A DNA stretch of 53,014 bases, taken from an uncultured Rhodospirillaceae bacterium. Its GTDB lineage: Bacteria > Pseudomonadota > Alphaproteobacteria > Reyranellales > Reyranellaceae. Both the position numbers and the translations under genes were made by a program. Within the stretch, counting starts at the first letter, position 1, and each line of letters opens with the position of its first letter. Of this stretch, positions 19,101 to 26,741 are shown piece by piece. The stretch is taken from positions 1 through 53,014 of the forward strand of contig CAMFGZ010000032.1 of assembly GCA_945952105.1 (NCBI GenBank), given 5' to 3'. The notes beneath the pieces were generated by a model, which searched no databases, was not told where the DNA came from, and saw only the letters and a list, made by a program, of their open reading frames with translations.

Positions 19101-20023
19101 CGTTGGCCATCGACGTCCGCGACCTGGTGAAGCGCTACGGCACGCGCACGGTCGTCGACGGGTTCAGCCTGGCGCTCGAGCAGGGCCGCATCTGCGGCTT
19201 CCTCGGACCCAACGGCTCTGGCAAGACCACGACCTTGCGCATGATCTGCGGCCTGCTCACGCCCGATGGCGGCGGAGGCACCTGCCTCGGTCACGACCTC
19301 GTCCGCGACCGCGAAGCGATCAAGCGGCTGACCGGCTACATGACGCAGCGCTTCGGGCTCTACGAGGACCTGACGATCCGCGAGAACCTCGAATTCGTCG
19401 GCCGCGTCTACGGACTCGACCGACTGAAGGAGAGGGTCGACCAGTCGCTGGAGCGGCTCGGCCTCACGACGCGGCAGGGCCAGCTCGCGGGCTCGCTGTC
19501 TGGCGGCTGGAAGCAGCGTCTCGCGCTCGCCGCCTGTGTGCTGCACGAGCCCCGGCTGCTGCTGCTCGACGAACCGACCGCCGGCGTCGACCCCAAGGCG
19601 CGCCGTGCCTTCTGGGACGAGATCCACGCCTATGCCGCCGACGGCATCACCGTACTTGTCTCCACCCACTACATGGACGAGGCCGAGCGCTGTCACGAGA
19701 TCGCCTACATCGCCTATGGCGAGTTGATGGCGCGCGGTACGGCCGAGGACATCATCCGCCAGTCCGGCCTCTCCGCCTTCGTCGCCAGCGGTCCCGGCGC
19801 CGACCGGCTGGCGTCGAAACTGCGCGACACGCCGGGCGTCAGCGCTGCTGCGGCCTTCGGCACGACGCTCCATGTCTGCGGCCCCGACCGGGCGACCCTG
19901 GAGAAGGCCATCGCGCCGTGGCGCGGCAGCGGCGACATCGTCTGGGAGGAAGCCGAACCGACCCTGGAAGACATCTTCATCCACCTCATGGGACGGGCGC
20001 GCGACAATGCACCGGGAGCATGA
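19097..20023 (+). CDS. ABC transporter ATP-binding protein (YbhF-like)
   Basis: 308 aa single nucleotide-binding domain. Walker A is GPNGSGKTTT, the signature is LSGGWKQRLALA, Walker B is LLLLDEPTAGVD and the switch histidine is in VSTHYMDEAERC. The C-terminal 80 residues form the DUF4162-like tail common in drug exporters. The GTG start (19097) overlaps the HlyD stop as GTGA and gives MTLAIDVRDLVKRYG. YbhF of E. coli carries two such domains; here there is only one, so a homodimer is expected. Confidence 0.94.
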   Translation: MTLAIDVRDLVKRYGTRTVVDGFSLALEQGRICGFLGPNGSGKTTTLRMICGLLTPDGGGGTCLGHDLVRDREAIKRLTGYMTQRFGLYEDLTIRENLEFVGRVYGLDRLKERVDQSLERLGLTTRQGQLAGSLSGGWKQRLALAACVLHEPRLLLLDEPTAGVDPKARRAFWDEIHAYAADGITVLVSTHYMDEAERCHEIAYIAYGELMARGTAEDIIRQSGLSAFVASGPGADRLASKLRDTPGVSAAAAFGTTLHVCGPDRATLEKAIAPWRGSGDIVWEEAEPTLEDIFIHLMGRARDNAPGA

Positions 20024-20122
20024 TGTCGCAACAAGCCCTCTCCACGCGCGCAGCGTGATCGGGCGAGCGCCTATGATTCAAAGGTCCCTCGCTGTGCTTT
20101 CTTTGCTCAAGGGAGCCAGCCG

Positions 20123-21274
20123 GTGATCCGCTGGTTCATCGCGCGGCGCGGCTTTCTGAAACGGCTGGGCGCCATGATCGTGAAGGAGGTGCTGCAGCTC
20201 CGCCGCGACCGGCTCACCTTCGCCATGATGTTCGGCATGCCCATCGTCCAGTTGCTGCTGTTCGGCTATGCGATCGATACCGATCCCCACCGCCTGCCGA
20301 CGGCCGTCATCGCGGCCGACCAGAGCCAGATCACGCGCACCGTGCTTTCGGCACTGAACAACACGGGCTACATGCGCTTCACGCATCACCTGTCGAGCGA
20401 GGACGAGGCCAATGCCTTGCTGCAGCGGGGCGAGGTGCAGTTCGTCGTCACCATTCCGTCGGACTTCACGCGCCGGCTCGTCCGCGGCGAGCGGGCACAG
20501 ATACTGATCGACGCCGACGCCACCGACCCGATGGCGGCCGCCAACCCGCTGGCCGCCGCCGGTCCGTCCATCGCCCAGGCGCTGAAGCGCGATTTCGTGG
20601 GGCCGCTCGCGGGCCTGCGTGACAGGACCGACGCGGTCGAGGTGGTGGTGCAGCGCCGCTACAATCCCGAAGGCAAGTCGCGGCTCAACATCGTACCGGG
20701 CCTGCTGGCGGTGATCCTGACCATGACCATGGTGATGATGACGGCGCTCGCCGTCACCCGCGAGCGCGAGCGCGGCACCATGGAAAACCTTCTGGCGATG
20801 CCGGTGCGGCCCATCGAGGTCATGATCGGCAAGATCGTGCCCTACATCGTCATCGGCGCGGTCCAGGTGACGGTGATCCTGCTGGTCGCGCGCGTGCTGT
20901 TCGACGTCGCGATCCAGGGCAGCGTGTTCCTGCTCGCGACCGGCACGGCGCTGTTCATCACCGTGAACCTCGCCATCGGCTTCACCATCTCGACGCTGAC
21001 GCAGAACCAGCTTCAGGCGATGCAGGCCTCGTTCTTCATGATGCTGCCCTCGATCCTGCTCTCGGGCTTCATGTTCCCCTTCCGCGGCATGCCGGCCTGG
21101 GCGCAATGGATCGGCGAGACGCTTCCGGCCACGCATTTCATGCGGGTGGTGCGCGGCGTCATGCTGAAGGGCGCGGGCTTCGACGACATCTCGACCGAAC
21201 TCGCCGCCCTCCTCGCCATGTTGCTGATCGTATCGCTGGTCGCCGTCAGCCGCTACAAGGTGACGTTGGATTAG
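20123..21274 (+). CDS. ABC transporter permease (YbhS/YbhR-like)
   Basis: 383 aa ABC-2 type permease with one N-terminal helix (FAMMFGMPIVQLLLFGYAID), a large periplasmic domain (about 60-180), and five further helices from about 190 on, including the family motif ERERGTMENLLAMPVRP. GTG start after AAGGGAG. The 99-bp gap after the ATPase contains a decayed interspersed repeat. Only one permease gene is present, where the E. coli ybhGFSR set has two, so a homodimeric membrane unit is implied. Confidence 0.92.
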   Translation: MIRWFIARRGFLKRLGAMIVKEVLQLRRDRLTFAMMFGMPIVQLLLFGYAIDTDPHRLPTAVIAADQSQITRTVLSALNNTGYMRFTHHLSSEDEANALLQRGEVQFVVTIPSDFTRRLVRGERAQILIDADATDPMAAANPLAAAGPSIAQALKRDFVGPLAGLRDRTDAVEVVVQRRYNPEGKSRLNIVPGLLAVILTMTMVMMTALAVTRERERGTMENLLAMPVRPIEVMIGKIVPYIVIGAVQVTVILLVARVLFDVAIQGSVFLLATGTALFITVNLAIGFTISTLTQNQLQAMQASFFMMLPSILLSGFMFPFRGMPAWAQWIGETLPATHFMRVVRGVMLKGAGFDDISTELAALLAMLLIVSLVAVSRYKVTLD

Positions 21275-21344
21275 TTCCTCGAGGGGCTGACTTGCGAAAG
21301 CAGTGCCTTGACCCGCTGCTCGTATCGGCTTCCTCTGCCGCGGC

Positions 21345-22271
21345 ATGTCCGCTCCCGCCATCGACCAGCCCGACACGCTGTCGCGCCTGATCCCCTCGCG
21401 CACGGTGCGCGGCTTCTTCCTCGCCGTCGTTGCCGGGATCTTCTTCAACTTCCTGAATGCCTCGGTTAAGGAGCTGGCGAGCGAGATGCCGCCGCTCTAC
21501 GTCGCCTGGGGACGCTGGGCCGCGGGCGTCGCGCTGATCGCGCCGTACCTCCTGTGGCGCGCTGGGCTTGCCGGCATGAAGACGCAGGACCTGAAGCTCC
21601 ACTGCTTCCGCGGCCTCTTCCACACCTCGGGCTACGCCTTGTGGTACGAGGCCGTCGTCTGGCTGCCGCTCGCCACAATGGCGGCGCTGAGCTTCACCGG
21701 GCCGATCTTCGTCACCGTGGGCGCGGTGATCTTCCTGCGCGAAACCGTGCACTGGCGGCGCTGGCTGGCGGTCGGCATCGGCTTCGCGGGCATGCTGATC
21801 ATCGTCCGGCCGGGCCTCGTCACGGTAAATCCCGGCATCATCTACATGCTCTGCGCCGTGCCGCTGATCGCGGGCTCCAACCTCGTGGCCAAGGTCGTGT
21901 CGGGCCGCGACAAGCCGGCGGTCGTCGTGCTGTGGCAGAGCGTGGTCGGCGCGATCTGCTTCACCCCGCTCGGCATCTGGTTCTGGCAGACGCCGACCGC
22001 GGACCAGCTCCTGCTGTTCCTGTCGGCCGGCTTCTTCGGGACGATGGGCTACTTCTTCATCACCTGGGCCTACCGCCTGCTCGACATTTCCGCCCTGCAA
22101 CCCATCACCTTCCTCGGCATCGTCTGGGCCGCCTTGATGGACGTGGCCGTCTGGGGCAAGACCTCTGACATCTGGACGTTCGTGGGCGCCGCCATCATCG
22201 TGGCTTCCACGACCTACATCGCCCACCGCGAGGCAAAAGCGGGGGCCGCCGCGGGAGGAAAGAAGAAATGA
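21345..22271 (+). CDS. DMT family transporter (EamA domains)
   Basis: 308 aa, about ten membrane helices arranged as two EamA repeats. The first repeat has FFLAVVAGIFFNFLNASVKE and YVAWGRWAAGVALIAPYLLW; the second runs from about 165 with VPLIAGSNLVAKVVS and ITFLGIVWAALMDVAVWG. The Lys-rich C-terminus is cytoplasmic. The ATGA overlap with the next SDR gene points to co-expression. Members export or import small metabolites; the substrate is unknown. Confidence 0.9.
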   Translation: MSAPAIDQPDTLSRLIPSRTVRGFFLAVVAGIFFNFLNASVKELASEMPPLYVAWGRWAAGVALIAPYLLWRAGLAGMKTQDLKLHCFRGLFHTSGYALWYEAVVWLPLATMAALSFTGPIFVTVGAVIFLRETVHWRRWLAVGIGFAGMLIIVRPGLVTVNPGIIYMLCAVPLIAGSNLVAKVVSGRDKPAVVVLWQSVVGAICFTPLGIWFWQTPTADQLLLFLSAGFFGTMGYFFITWAYRLLDISALQPITFLGIVWAALMDVAVWGKTSDIWTFVGAAIIVASTTYIAHREAKAGAAAGGKKK

Positions 22272-23038
22272 CGGATCGTCTGGCCGGCAAGGTTGCGCTC
22301 ATCACCGGCGGCGCCTCGGGCCTCGGCGCCAATGCCGCCGAACTGATGGCCAGGGAAGGCGCCAAGGTCGTCGTGACCGACGTCGCCGTCGATCGCGGCA
22401 AGGCGGTCGCCGACCGGCTGGGCTCGTCCGGCCATTTCGTTAAGCTCGACGTGACGAGCGAGGACAATTGGAAGGCCGCGATCCAGGAGGCCGTCGACAA
22501 GTTCGGCGCCCTGCACGTGCTGCTGAACTCGGCCGGCATCGGGCTCAGCAAGACGGTCGAGGAGATCGAGCTCGCCGAATGGCGCAAGGTCCACGCGATC
22601 GATCTCGACGGCGTTTTCCTCGGCTGCAAGCACGGCGTCGCCGAGATCAAGAAGCATACGGGGCGGCTCGGCGGCTCGGTGATCAACATCTCGTCGATTT
22701 CGGGCATCATCGCCGGCGCCAACATGGCCGCGTACAATTCCGCCAAAGCGGGCGTCCGCCTGCTCAGCAAGTCGGTGGCGCTTCACTGCGCAAAGTCGGG
22801 CTACAACATCCGCTGCAACTCGGTGCATCCGACCTTCATCGACACGCCGATCCTCGACAAGTATCGCGACCGCTTCGGCCAGGACCTGATGCAGCAGAAG
22901 CTCGGCAAGCAGGTCCCGATCGGCCGCCTCGGCCGGCCCGAGGAAGTGGGCTGGGCGCTGGTCTTCCTCGCCTCCGACGAATCGAGCTTCATGACCGGCT
23001 CGGAAGTCGTCATCGACGGCGGCATCTCGGCGATGTGA
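22268..23038 (+). CDS. SDR family NAD(P)-dependent oxidoreductase
   Basis: 256 aa. The glycine motif TGGASGLG is at about 14-21, NSAG in LLNSAGIG, the catalytic serine in NISSISG, YNSAK holds the Tyr/Lys pair, and the C-terminal FMTGSEVVIDGG is typical. An acidic residue after strand 2 (VVTDVAV) favours NAD over NADP. Similar to cyclohexanol/cyclopentanol and 3-oxoacyl-type SDRs. It overlaps the DMT carrier gene and ends just before an inverted repeat pair. Confidence 0.92.
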   Translation: MTDRLAGKVALITGGASGLGANAAELMAREGAKVVVTDVAVDRGKAVADRLGSSGHFVKLDVTSEDNWKAAIQEAVDKFGALHVLLNSAGIGLSKTVEEIELAEWRKVHAIDLDGVFLGCKHGVAEIKKHTGRLGGSVINISSISGIIAGANMAAYNSAKAGVRLLSKSVALHCAKSGYNIRCNSVHPTFIDTPILDKYRDRFGQDLMQQKLGKQVPIGRLGRPEEVGWALVFLASDESSFMTGSEVVIDGGISAM

Positions 23039-23048
23039 TCAACTCGTC

Positions 23049-23130
23049 GTCCTGAGCGCAGCGAAGGACCTCGCATTGCGGTCAGGTGACGCTCACGGCC
23101 AGCGTGAGATCCTTCGCTGCGCTCAGGATA
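23049..23130. repeat. Interspersed repeat, inverted pair
   Basis: GTCCTGAGCGCAGCGAAGGA at left and ATCCTTCGCTGCGCTCAGGA at right form a near-perfect inverted pair about 35 nt apart, between the SDR and the hydrolase. It could fold into a long hairpin in the transcript and separate the two genes. Confidence 0.8.
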
Positions 23131-23146
23131 ACATGAGGAGGCTTGA

Positions 23147-23941
23147 ATGCTTCTCAATTTGGACGGACGCAAAATCTACTTCGACCTGGCCGGGCCGCAG
23201 AATGCGCCGACGGTCTGCTTCACTCATTCGCTGGCGGCCGATGGCGGCATGTGGAACGAGCAGCTGGTGCCGCTGCTGGCCGCGGGTTATCGCGTGCTGC
23301 GGCTCGACATGCGCGGGCATGGCGGCAGCCAGCCGGTCGAGGGCGACTACACGATCGACCAGCTCGCGGGCGACGTGAAAGGCGCGCTCGACGTGCTGGG
23401 CATCTGGAAGGTGCATTACATCGGCCTGTCGATCGGCGGCATGATCGGCCAAGGGTTTGCGCTGGCCTATCCGGAGCGTCTGCAGTCGCTCACCCTGTGC
23501 GACACGCATCCCTCCTCGCCCGACGATTCGGCGGGCCTGTGGGACCAGCGCAAGGCGGCGGTCCGCAAGGGCGGCGTCAAGTCTCTGGCCGACGGCAACA
23601 TGGAGCGGTGGTTCACGGCGGAGTTCAAGGACGTCAATCCGGCCCGCTGGAAGGAGATCCATTCCACCATCTGCGGCACGTCGGATGCAGGCTTCCTTGG
23701 CTGTGCCGCGGCGATCCAGAACTTCGACTATCTCGACCGCTTGCCGACCATCAAGGTCCCGACCCTGGTGATCTGCGGCGACGACGATCCGGCCACGCCG
23801 CCCGATCGCAACAAGCTGATCGCCTCGAAGATTCCCGGCGCGCGCTACGAGGACATCGCCAAGGCGCGCCATCTGCCAAACGTCGAGCGGCCCGAGCCGT
23901 TCAACCGGCTCATGATGAGCTTCCTCGGCCTCAACCGCTGA
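23147..23941 (+). CDS. Alpha/beta hydrolase, 3-oxoadipate enol-lactonase-like
   Basis: 264 aa. Nucleophile elbow GLSIGG with S95; the acid is in CGDDDPATPP and the histidine in KARHLPNVERPEPF. The N-terminal part (DLAGPQNAPTVCFTHSLAAD, LRLDMRGHGGS) follows the PcaD pattern, including T-H-S for the oxyanion-hole region. Length matches PcaD, but no other protocatechuate gene is nearby, so general esterase or lactonase is the safe call. A strong GAGGAGG ribosome-binding site precedes the ATG and begins where the upstream repeat ends. Confidence 0.9.
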   Translation: MLLNLDGRKIYFDLAGPQNAPTVCFTHSLAADGGMWNEQLVPLLAAGYRVLRLDMRGHGGSQPVEGDYTIDQLAGDVKGALDVLGIWKVHYIGLSIGGMIGQGFALAYPERLQSLTLCDTHPSSPDDSAGLWDQRKAAVRKGGVKSLADGNMERWFTAEFKDVNPARWKEIHSTICGTSDAGFLGCAAAIQNFDYLDRLPTIKVPTLVICGDDDPATPPDRNKLIASKIPGARYEDIAKARHLPNVERPEPFNRLMMSFLGLNR

Positions 23942-23947
23942 CTTTTT

Positions 23948-24017
23948 GTCATCCCGAGCGCAAGCGAGGGATTCTTCTCCTGACCCTAATGATCCCTGGC
24001 TGACGCTCGGGATGACA
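23948..24017. repeat. Interspersed repeat, inverted pair
   Basis: GTCATCCCGAGCGCAAGCGA on the left and GACGCTCGGGATGACAG on the right are divergent inverted copies of the same family. They fill the gap between the hydrolase and the acyl-CoA dehydrogenase genes. Confidence 0.7.
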
Positions 24018-24028
24018 GAGGTTTAAAA

Positions 24029-25195
24029 ATGGATTTCGCTTTCTCCGAAGACCAGATCGCCATCAAGGACAGCGTCGCCAAGCTCTGCGCCGGCTTCGAC
24101 GAGAAATACTGGCTGAAGAAGGACAAAGACGGCGGCTTTCCCGAGGACTTCTATCGCGCCATGGCCGACGCCGGCTGGCTGGGAATTGCGATGCCGGAGG
24201 AATTCGGCGGCTCGGGCCTCGGCATCACCGAGGCCTCCATCATGATGCAGGCGGTCGCCGAATCGGGTGCGGCACTGCAGGGGGCCTCGGCGATCCATCT
24301 CAACGTGTTCGGGCCCAATCCGATCGTGGTGTTCGGCACCGAGGAGCAGAAGAAGCGCATCCTGCCCGACATCATCAAGGGCAAGGTGAAGGGCTGCTTC
24401 GCCGTCACCGAGCCCGACGCCGGCCTGAACACGACGGCGCTGGAGACGCGGGCCGAGCGCGACGGCAACGGCTACGTCGTCCACGGCAAGAAGACCTGGA
24501 CCACGACGGCGCAGGTCGCCGACAAGATGCTACTGATCGCCCGCACGACTCCGAAGGAGAAGTGCAAGCGCCCGACCGACGGGCTGTCGCTCTTCTACAC
24601 CGACTTCGACCGCAGCAAGATCGAGGTGCGCGAGATCGAGAAGATGGGCCGCAAGGCGATCGACACCAACCAGGTGTTCATCGACGGGCTCAAGGTGCCG
24701 CTCGAGGACCGGATCGGCGAGGAGGGCAAGGGCTTCCACTATCTGCTGCACGGGCTCAATCCCGAGCGCATCCTGATCGCGGCCGAAGCGATCGGCATCG
24801 GCAAGGCCGCCCTCGCACGCGCCACGCAGTATGCCAAGGAGCGGGTCGTATTCGGCCGGCCGATCGGCAAGAACCAGGCGATCCAGCACCCGCTGGCCGA
24901 GAGCTGGATGCAGCTCGAGGCGGCGAACCTTCTGACCTTCAAGGCTGCCTGGCTGTACGACAACGGCAAGGAATGCGGCGCCGAGGCCAATTCGGCCAAG
25001 TATCTCGGCGCCCGCTCCGCCTACGACGCCTGCGAGCGCGCCATCCTGACCCATGGTGGCTACGGCTACGCCAAGGAGTTCCATGTCGAGCGCTTCCTGC
25101 GCGAGGTCATGATCGCCCGCATCGCGCCGGTCAGTGAGCAGTTGATCCTGTGCTATGTGGCAGAGCGGGTCCTGGGCTTGCCGAAGAGCTACTGA
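24029..25195 (+). CDS. Acyl-CoA dehydrogenase
   Basis: 388 aa ACAD. N-terminal MDFAFSEDQIAIKDSVAKLC, FAVTEPDAGLNTTALETRAE as flavin loop, RVVFGRPIGKNQAIQHPLAE in the C-terminal domain and HGGYGYAKEFHVERFLREV. The end (IARIAPVSEQLILCYVAERV) carries A-P-V-S-E-Q in place of E-G-T-x-x-I-Q. The usual catalytic glutamate position is therefore altered, a form common in proteobacterial ACADs. The Shine-Dalgarno AGAGG is 8 nt upstream of the ATG. Monocistronic or downstream of the hydrolase; the substrate is unknown. Confidence 0.93.
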   Translation: MDFAFSEDQIAIKDSVAKLCAGFDEKYWLKKDKDGGFPEDFYRAMADAGWLGIAMPEEFGGSGLGITEASIMMQAVAESGAALQGASAIHLNVFGPNPIVVFGTEEQKKRILPDIIKGKVKGCFAVTEPDAGLNTTALETRAERDGNGYVVHGKKTWTTTAQVADKMLLIARTTPKEKCKRPTDGLSLFYTDFDRSKIEVREIEKMGRKAIDTNQVFIDGLKVPLEDRIGEEGKGFHYLLHGLNPERILIAAEAIGIGKAALARATQYAKERVVFGRPIGKNQAIQHPLAESWMQLEAANLLTFKAAWLYDNGKECGAEANSAKYLGARSAYDACERAILTHGGYGYAKEFHVERFLREVMIARIAPVSEQLILCYVAERVLGLPKSY

Positions 25196-25331
25196 TCGAG
25201 GAAACCGCGCGGCCGAATTGAGGCGAAAACGGGGCAAGCGCAGACGATTGTATCGTTTGTATTCGCAACCCCTTGGCGATTCAGGGCGTTTCTCAAGTAC
25301 CTGATCGAAACCGAATTCGATGGAGCAATCC

Positions 25332-25715
25332 ATGACACGCAGTCCGCTGCATGCCGGTCTCGCCCTCGGCAGCGCTTTCCTCATTGCCGGCGTGGTGGCT
25401 CTTGCACCGCCGATCCCGCCGGCATCGGCCCAGAGCCAGGCAGAACGGATCTGCCGCGAACAGGGTCTCAAGCCCAGTTCGGAAGGCTACGAGTACTGCA
25501 TCTCCCAGGCGACCAGAGCCCTCGAATGGGGCAAGCCCGAGATCGCCTACACCATGGCGCGCGTGACCGCCGACGCGCGGGATGCCTGCCTGGAGTACGG
25601 GATGACACCTGCGACGTCGGGTTACAAGTCGTGCATGGAGCGGGAAACCCACGCCCGCCGCCTGCTCGTCTTCACGGACGAGCCCCAGTACGGCAAGGAG
25701 ATCGCCGAACAGTAA
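25332..25715 (+). CDS. Small secreted protein with duplicated Cys motif
   Basis: 127 aa, not recognised. A signal peptide (about 1-34) has a basic start (MTRSPLHAG), an apolar core (LALGSAFLIAGVVALA) and a PASAQ-type cleavage site. The mature part holds two copies of one motif: C-x3-G-x2-P-x3-GY-x2-C, as CREQGLKPSSEGYEYC and CLEYGMTPATSGYKSC, separated by a helical linker of about 33 residues. Paired cysteines suggest two periplasmic disulfide loops. ATG at 25332 has GGAG 7 nt upstream; an ATG 12 nt earlier is possible. Its stop directly abuts the convergent SRPBCC stop. Confidence 0.75.
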   Translation: MTRSPLHAGLALGSAFLIAGVVALAPPIPPASAQSQAERICREQGLKPSSEGYEYCISQATRALEWGKPEIAYTMARVTADARDACLEYGMTPATSGYKSCMERETHARRLLVFTDEPQYGKEIAEQ

Positions 25716-26252
25716 TCAGCTCTTCGTATAGAGCCTTTCGTACTCGGCCTCGATACCCCCGAACACCGCCCAGAAAGAGGGCGGTGTTCGTCCATTTGCG
25801 CGTTCGACCAGTATGTCCAGATGGGTGTGCCAACCACCGGACGTCTGGACGAGGGAGGCGCGGTCCGTCAGTCGCCGGTGCGTGAGGATGAGCCGGACTT
25901 TCCTGCCCTCAGGAACCAGTTCGAACGTCACGTCGGAGTCGCCCCATGAAATCGCCAGCAGCCGCGGCGGCTCGATGCGCAATACGCGCTCGTGGCCGAC
26001 ATGCCCCTTCTCGTCCATTTCCCGGTAGCGATCCGGCGGCGTCCCCTTCTCGGGCGACAGGTCTCGGTGCTGGAAGCGCAACTCCACCGCCCCTCCCTCT
26101 TTCAGTTCCATGGGACCGCTGGCCAGCCATTGTCCGCGCTTGTCGGAATCGACCAGGAACGACCACACGGTTTCGATCGGACCTGGAAGAAGGCGTTCGA
26201 AGCGCACCTCGGCAGGCGCGATGAGGCGACCATGGTCATTCGTGGGACTCAT
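25716..26252 (-). CDS. SRPBCC (AHSA1-like) family protein
   Basis: 178 aa START/Bet v 1-type fold. VRFERLLPGPIETVWSFLVD is the typical first strand and helix, GQWLASGPMELKEGG follows, and VQTSGGWHTHLDILVERANG forms the long C-terminal helix. Members bind hydrophobic ligands, but most, like this one, have no known ligand. ATG at 26252 overlaps the TGA of the ArsR gene (ATGA), so both are made from one transcript, a pairing common in proteobacteria. The 3' end abuts the convergent small-protein gene. Confidence 0.9.
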   Translation of the reverse strand: MSPTNDHGRLIAPAEVRFERLLPGPIETVWSFLVDSDKRGQWLASGPMELKEGGAVELRFQHRDLSPEKGTPPDRYREMDEKGHVGHERVLRIEPPRLLAISWGDSDVTFELVPEGRKVRLILTHRRLTDRASLVQTSGGWHTHLDILVERANGRTPPSFWAVFGGIEAEYERLYTKS

Positions 26253-26599
26253 CTGCGACCCTTTCCCTTGCTCGTGTGGCGGAGCAGCGCCGCTTCGAGC
26301 GCGTCGAGGCGGCCCGTCCAGAAGCGCTGGTAGGAGGCGATCCATCGGTCCGCCTCGGCCAGCGGCCCCGCCTCGATGCGACAACGATGGGTGCGGCCTT
26401 CGATGGTGCGTTTCAACAGGCCGGCCCCTTCGAGCACTTTCACATGCTTGGCGGCGGCGGCCAGCGACATGTCGAAGGGTTCGGCCAGTTCCCCGACACT
26501 GTGTTCGCCGTTGGCCAGCCGCCGCAGCATCGCGCGCCGCGTGGGATCGGCCAATGCATGAAAGACGCGATCCAGTCCGTCGGCTCTCAATTCAACCAT
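26249..26599 (-). CDS. ArsR family transcriptional regulator
   Basis: 116 aa winged-helix repressor. VFHALADPTRRAMLRRLANG is the diagnostic first helix pair, SVGELAEPFDMSLAAAAKHV the recognition HTH and LKRTIEGRTHRCRIEAGPL the wing. No cysteine metal site is visible, which fits the non-metal ArsR group paired with SRPBCC proteins. ATG at 26599 lies inside an 18-bp palindrome and has no Shine-Dalgarno. A good promoter places the RNA start at or beside this ATG, so a leaderless message is likely. A TTG 36 nt upstream is the only in-frame alternative and is less likely. Confidence 0.9.
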   Translation of the reverse strand: MVELRADGLDRVFHALADPTRRAMLRRLANGEHSVGELAEPFDMSLAAAAKHVKVLEGAGLLKRTIEGRTHRCRIEAGPLAEADRWIASYQRFWTGRLDALEAALLRHTSKGKGRR

Positions 26600-26608
26600 A
26601 TGGTTGAA
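26591..26608. promoter_or_regulatory. ArsR operator 1, spanning the start codon
   Basis: TTCAACCATATGGTTGAA is a perfect 18-bp palindrome that contains the ArsR start codon and touches the -10 element. Binding here would block transcription initiation directly. Confidence 0.75.
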
Positions 26609-26635
26609 TATAGGACGGTACGCGACGACATTCAA
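26607..26635 (-). promoter_or_regulatory. Promoter of arsR-SRPBCC operon
   Basis: Read on the minus strand: -35 TTGAAT (26635-26630), 17-bp spacer, -10 TATATT (26612-26607). Seven bases separate the -10 from the ATG, so transcription should start at or next to the start codon. Both hexamers overlap the ArsR palindromes. Confidence 0.65.
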
Positions 26636-26648
26636 CCATTCGGTTTAA
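26631..26648. promoter_or_regulatory. ArsR operator 2, over the -35
   Basis: TTCAACCATTCGGTTTAA is an imperfect copy of the palindrome at 26591-26608, with centres exactly 40 bp apart (about four helical turns). It covers most of the -35 hexamer. Confidence 0.65.
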
Positions 26649-26741
26649 TCTCATCGTCCTCATGATCGCAGAGCGGATGAGCGGCCTCGACTGGCCGAAC
26701 ATCGGCCTGCCTTTTGGAGCGGGGTAGGTTAGGCTTGTCGC

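Noticed and set aside
20024..20122. Gap in the efflux operon considered as a promoter or small gene
   Set aside because: It holds only a decayed interspersed repeat and the permease ribosome-binding site; no ORF or promoter is convincing.
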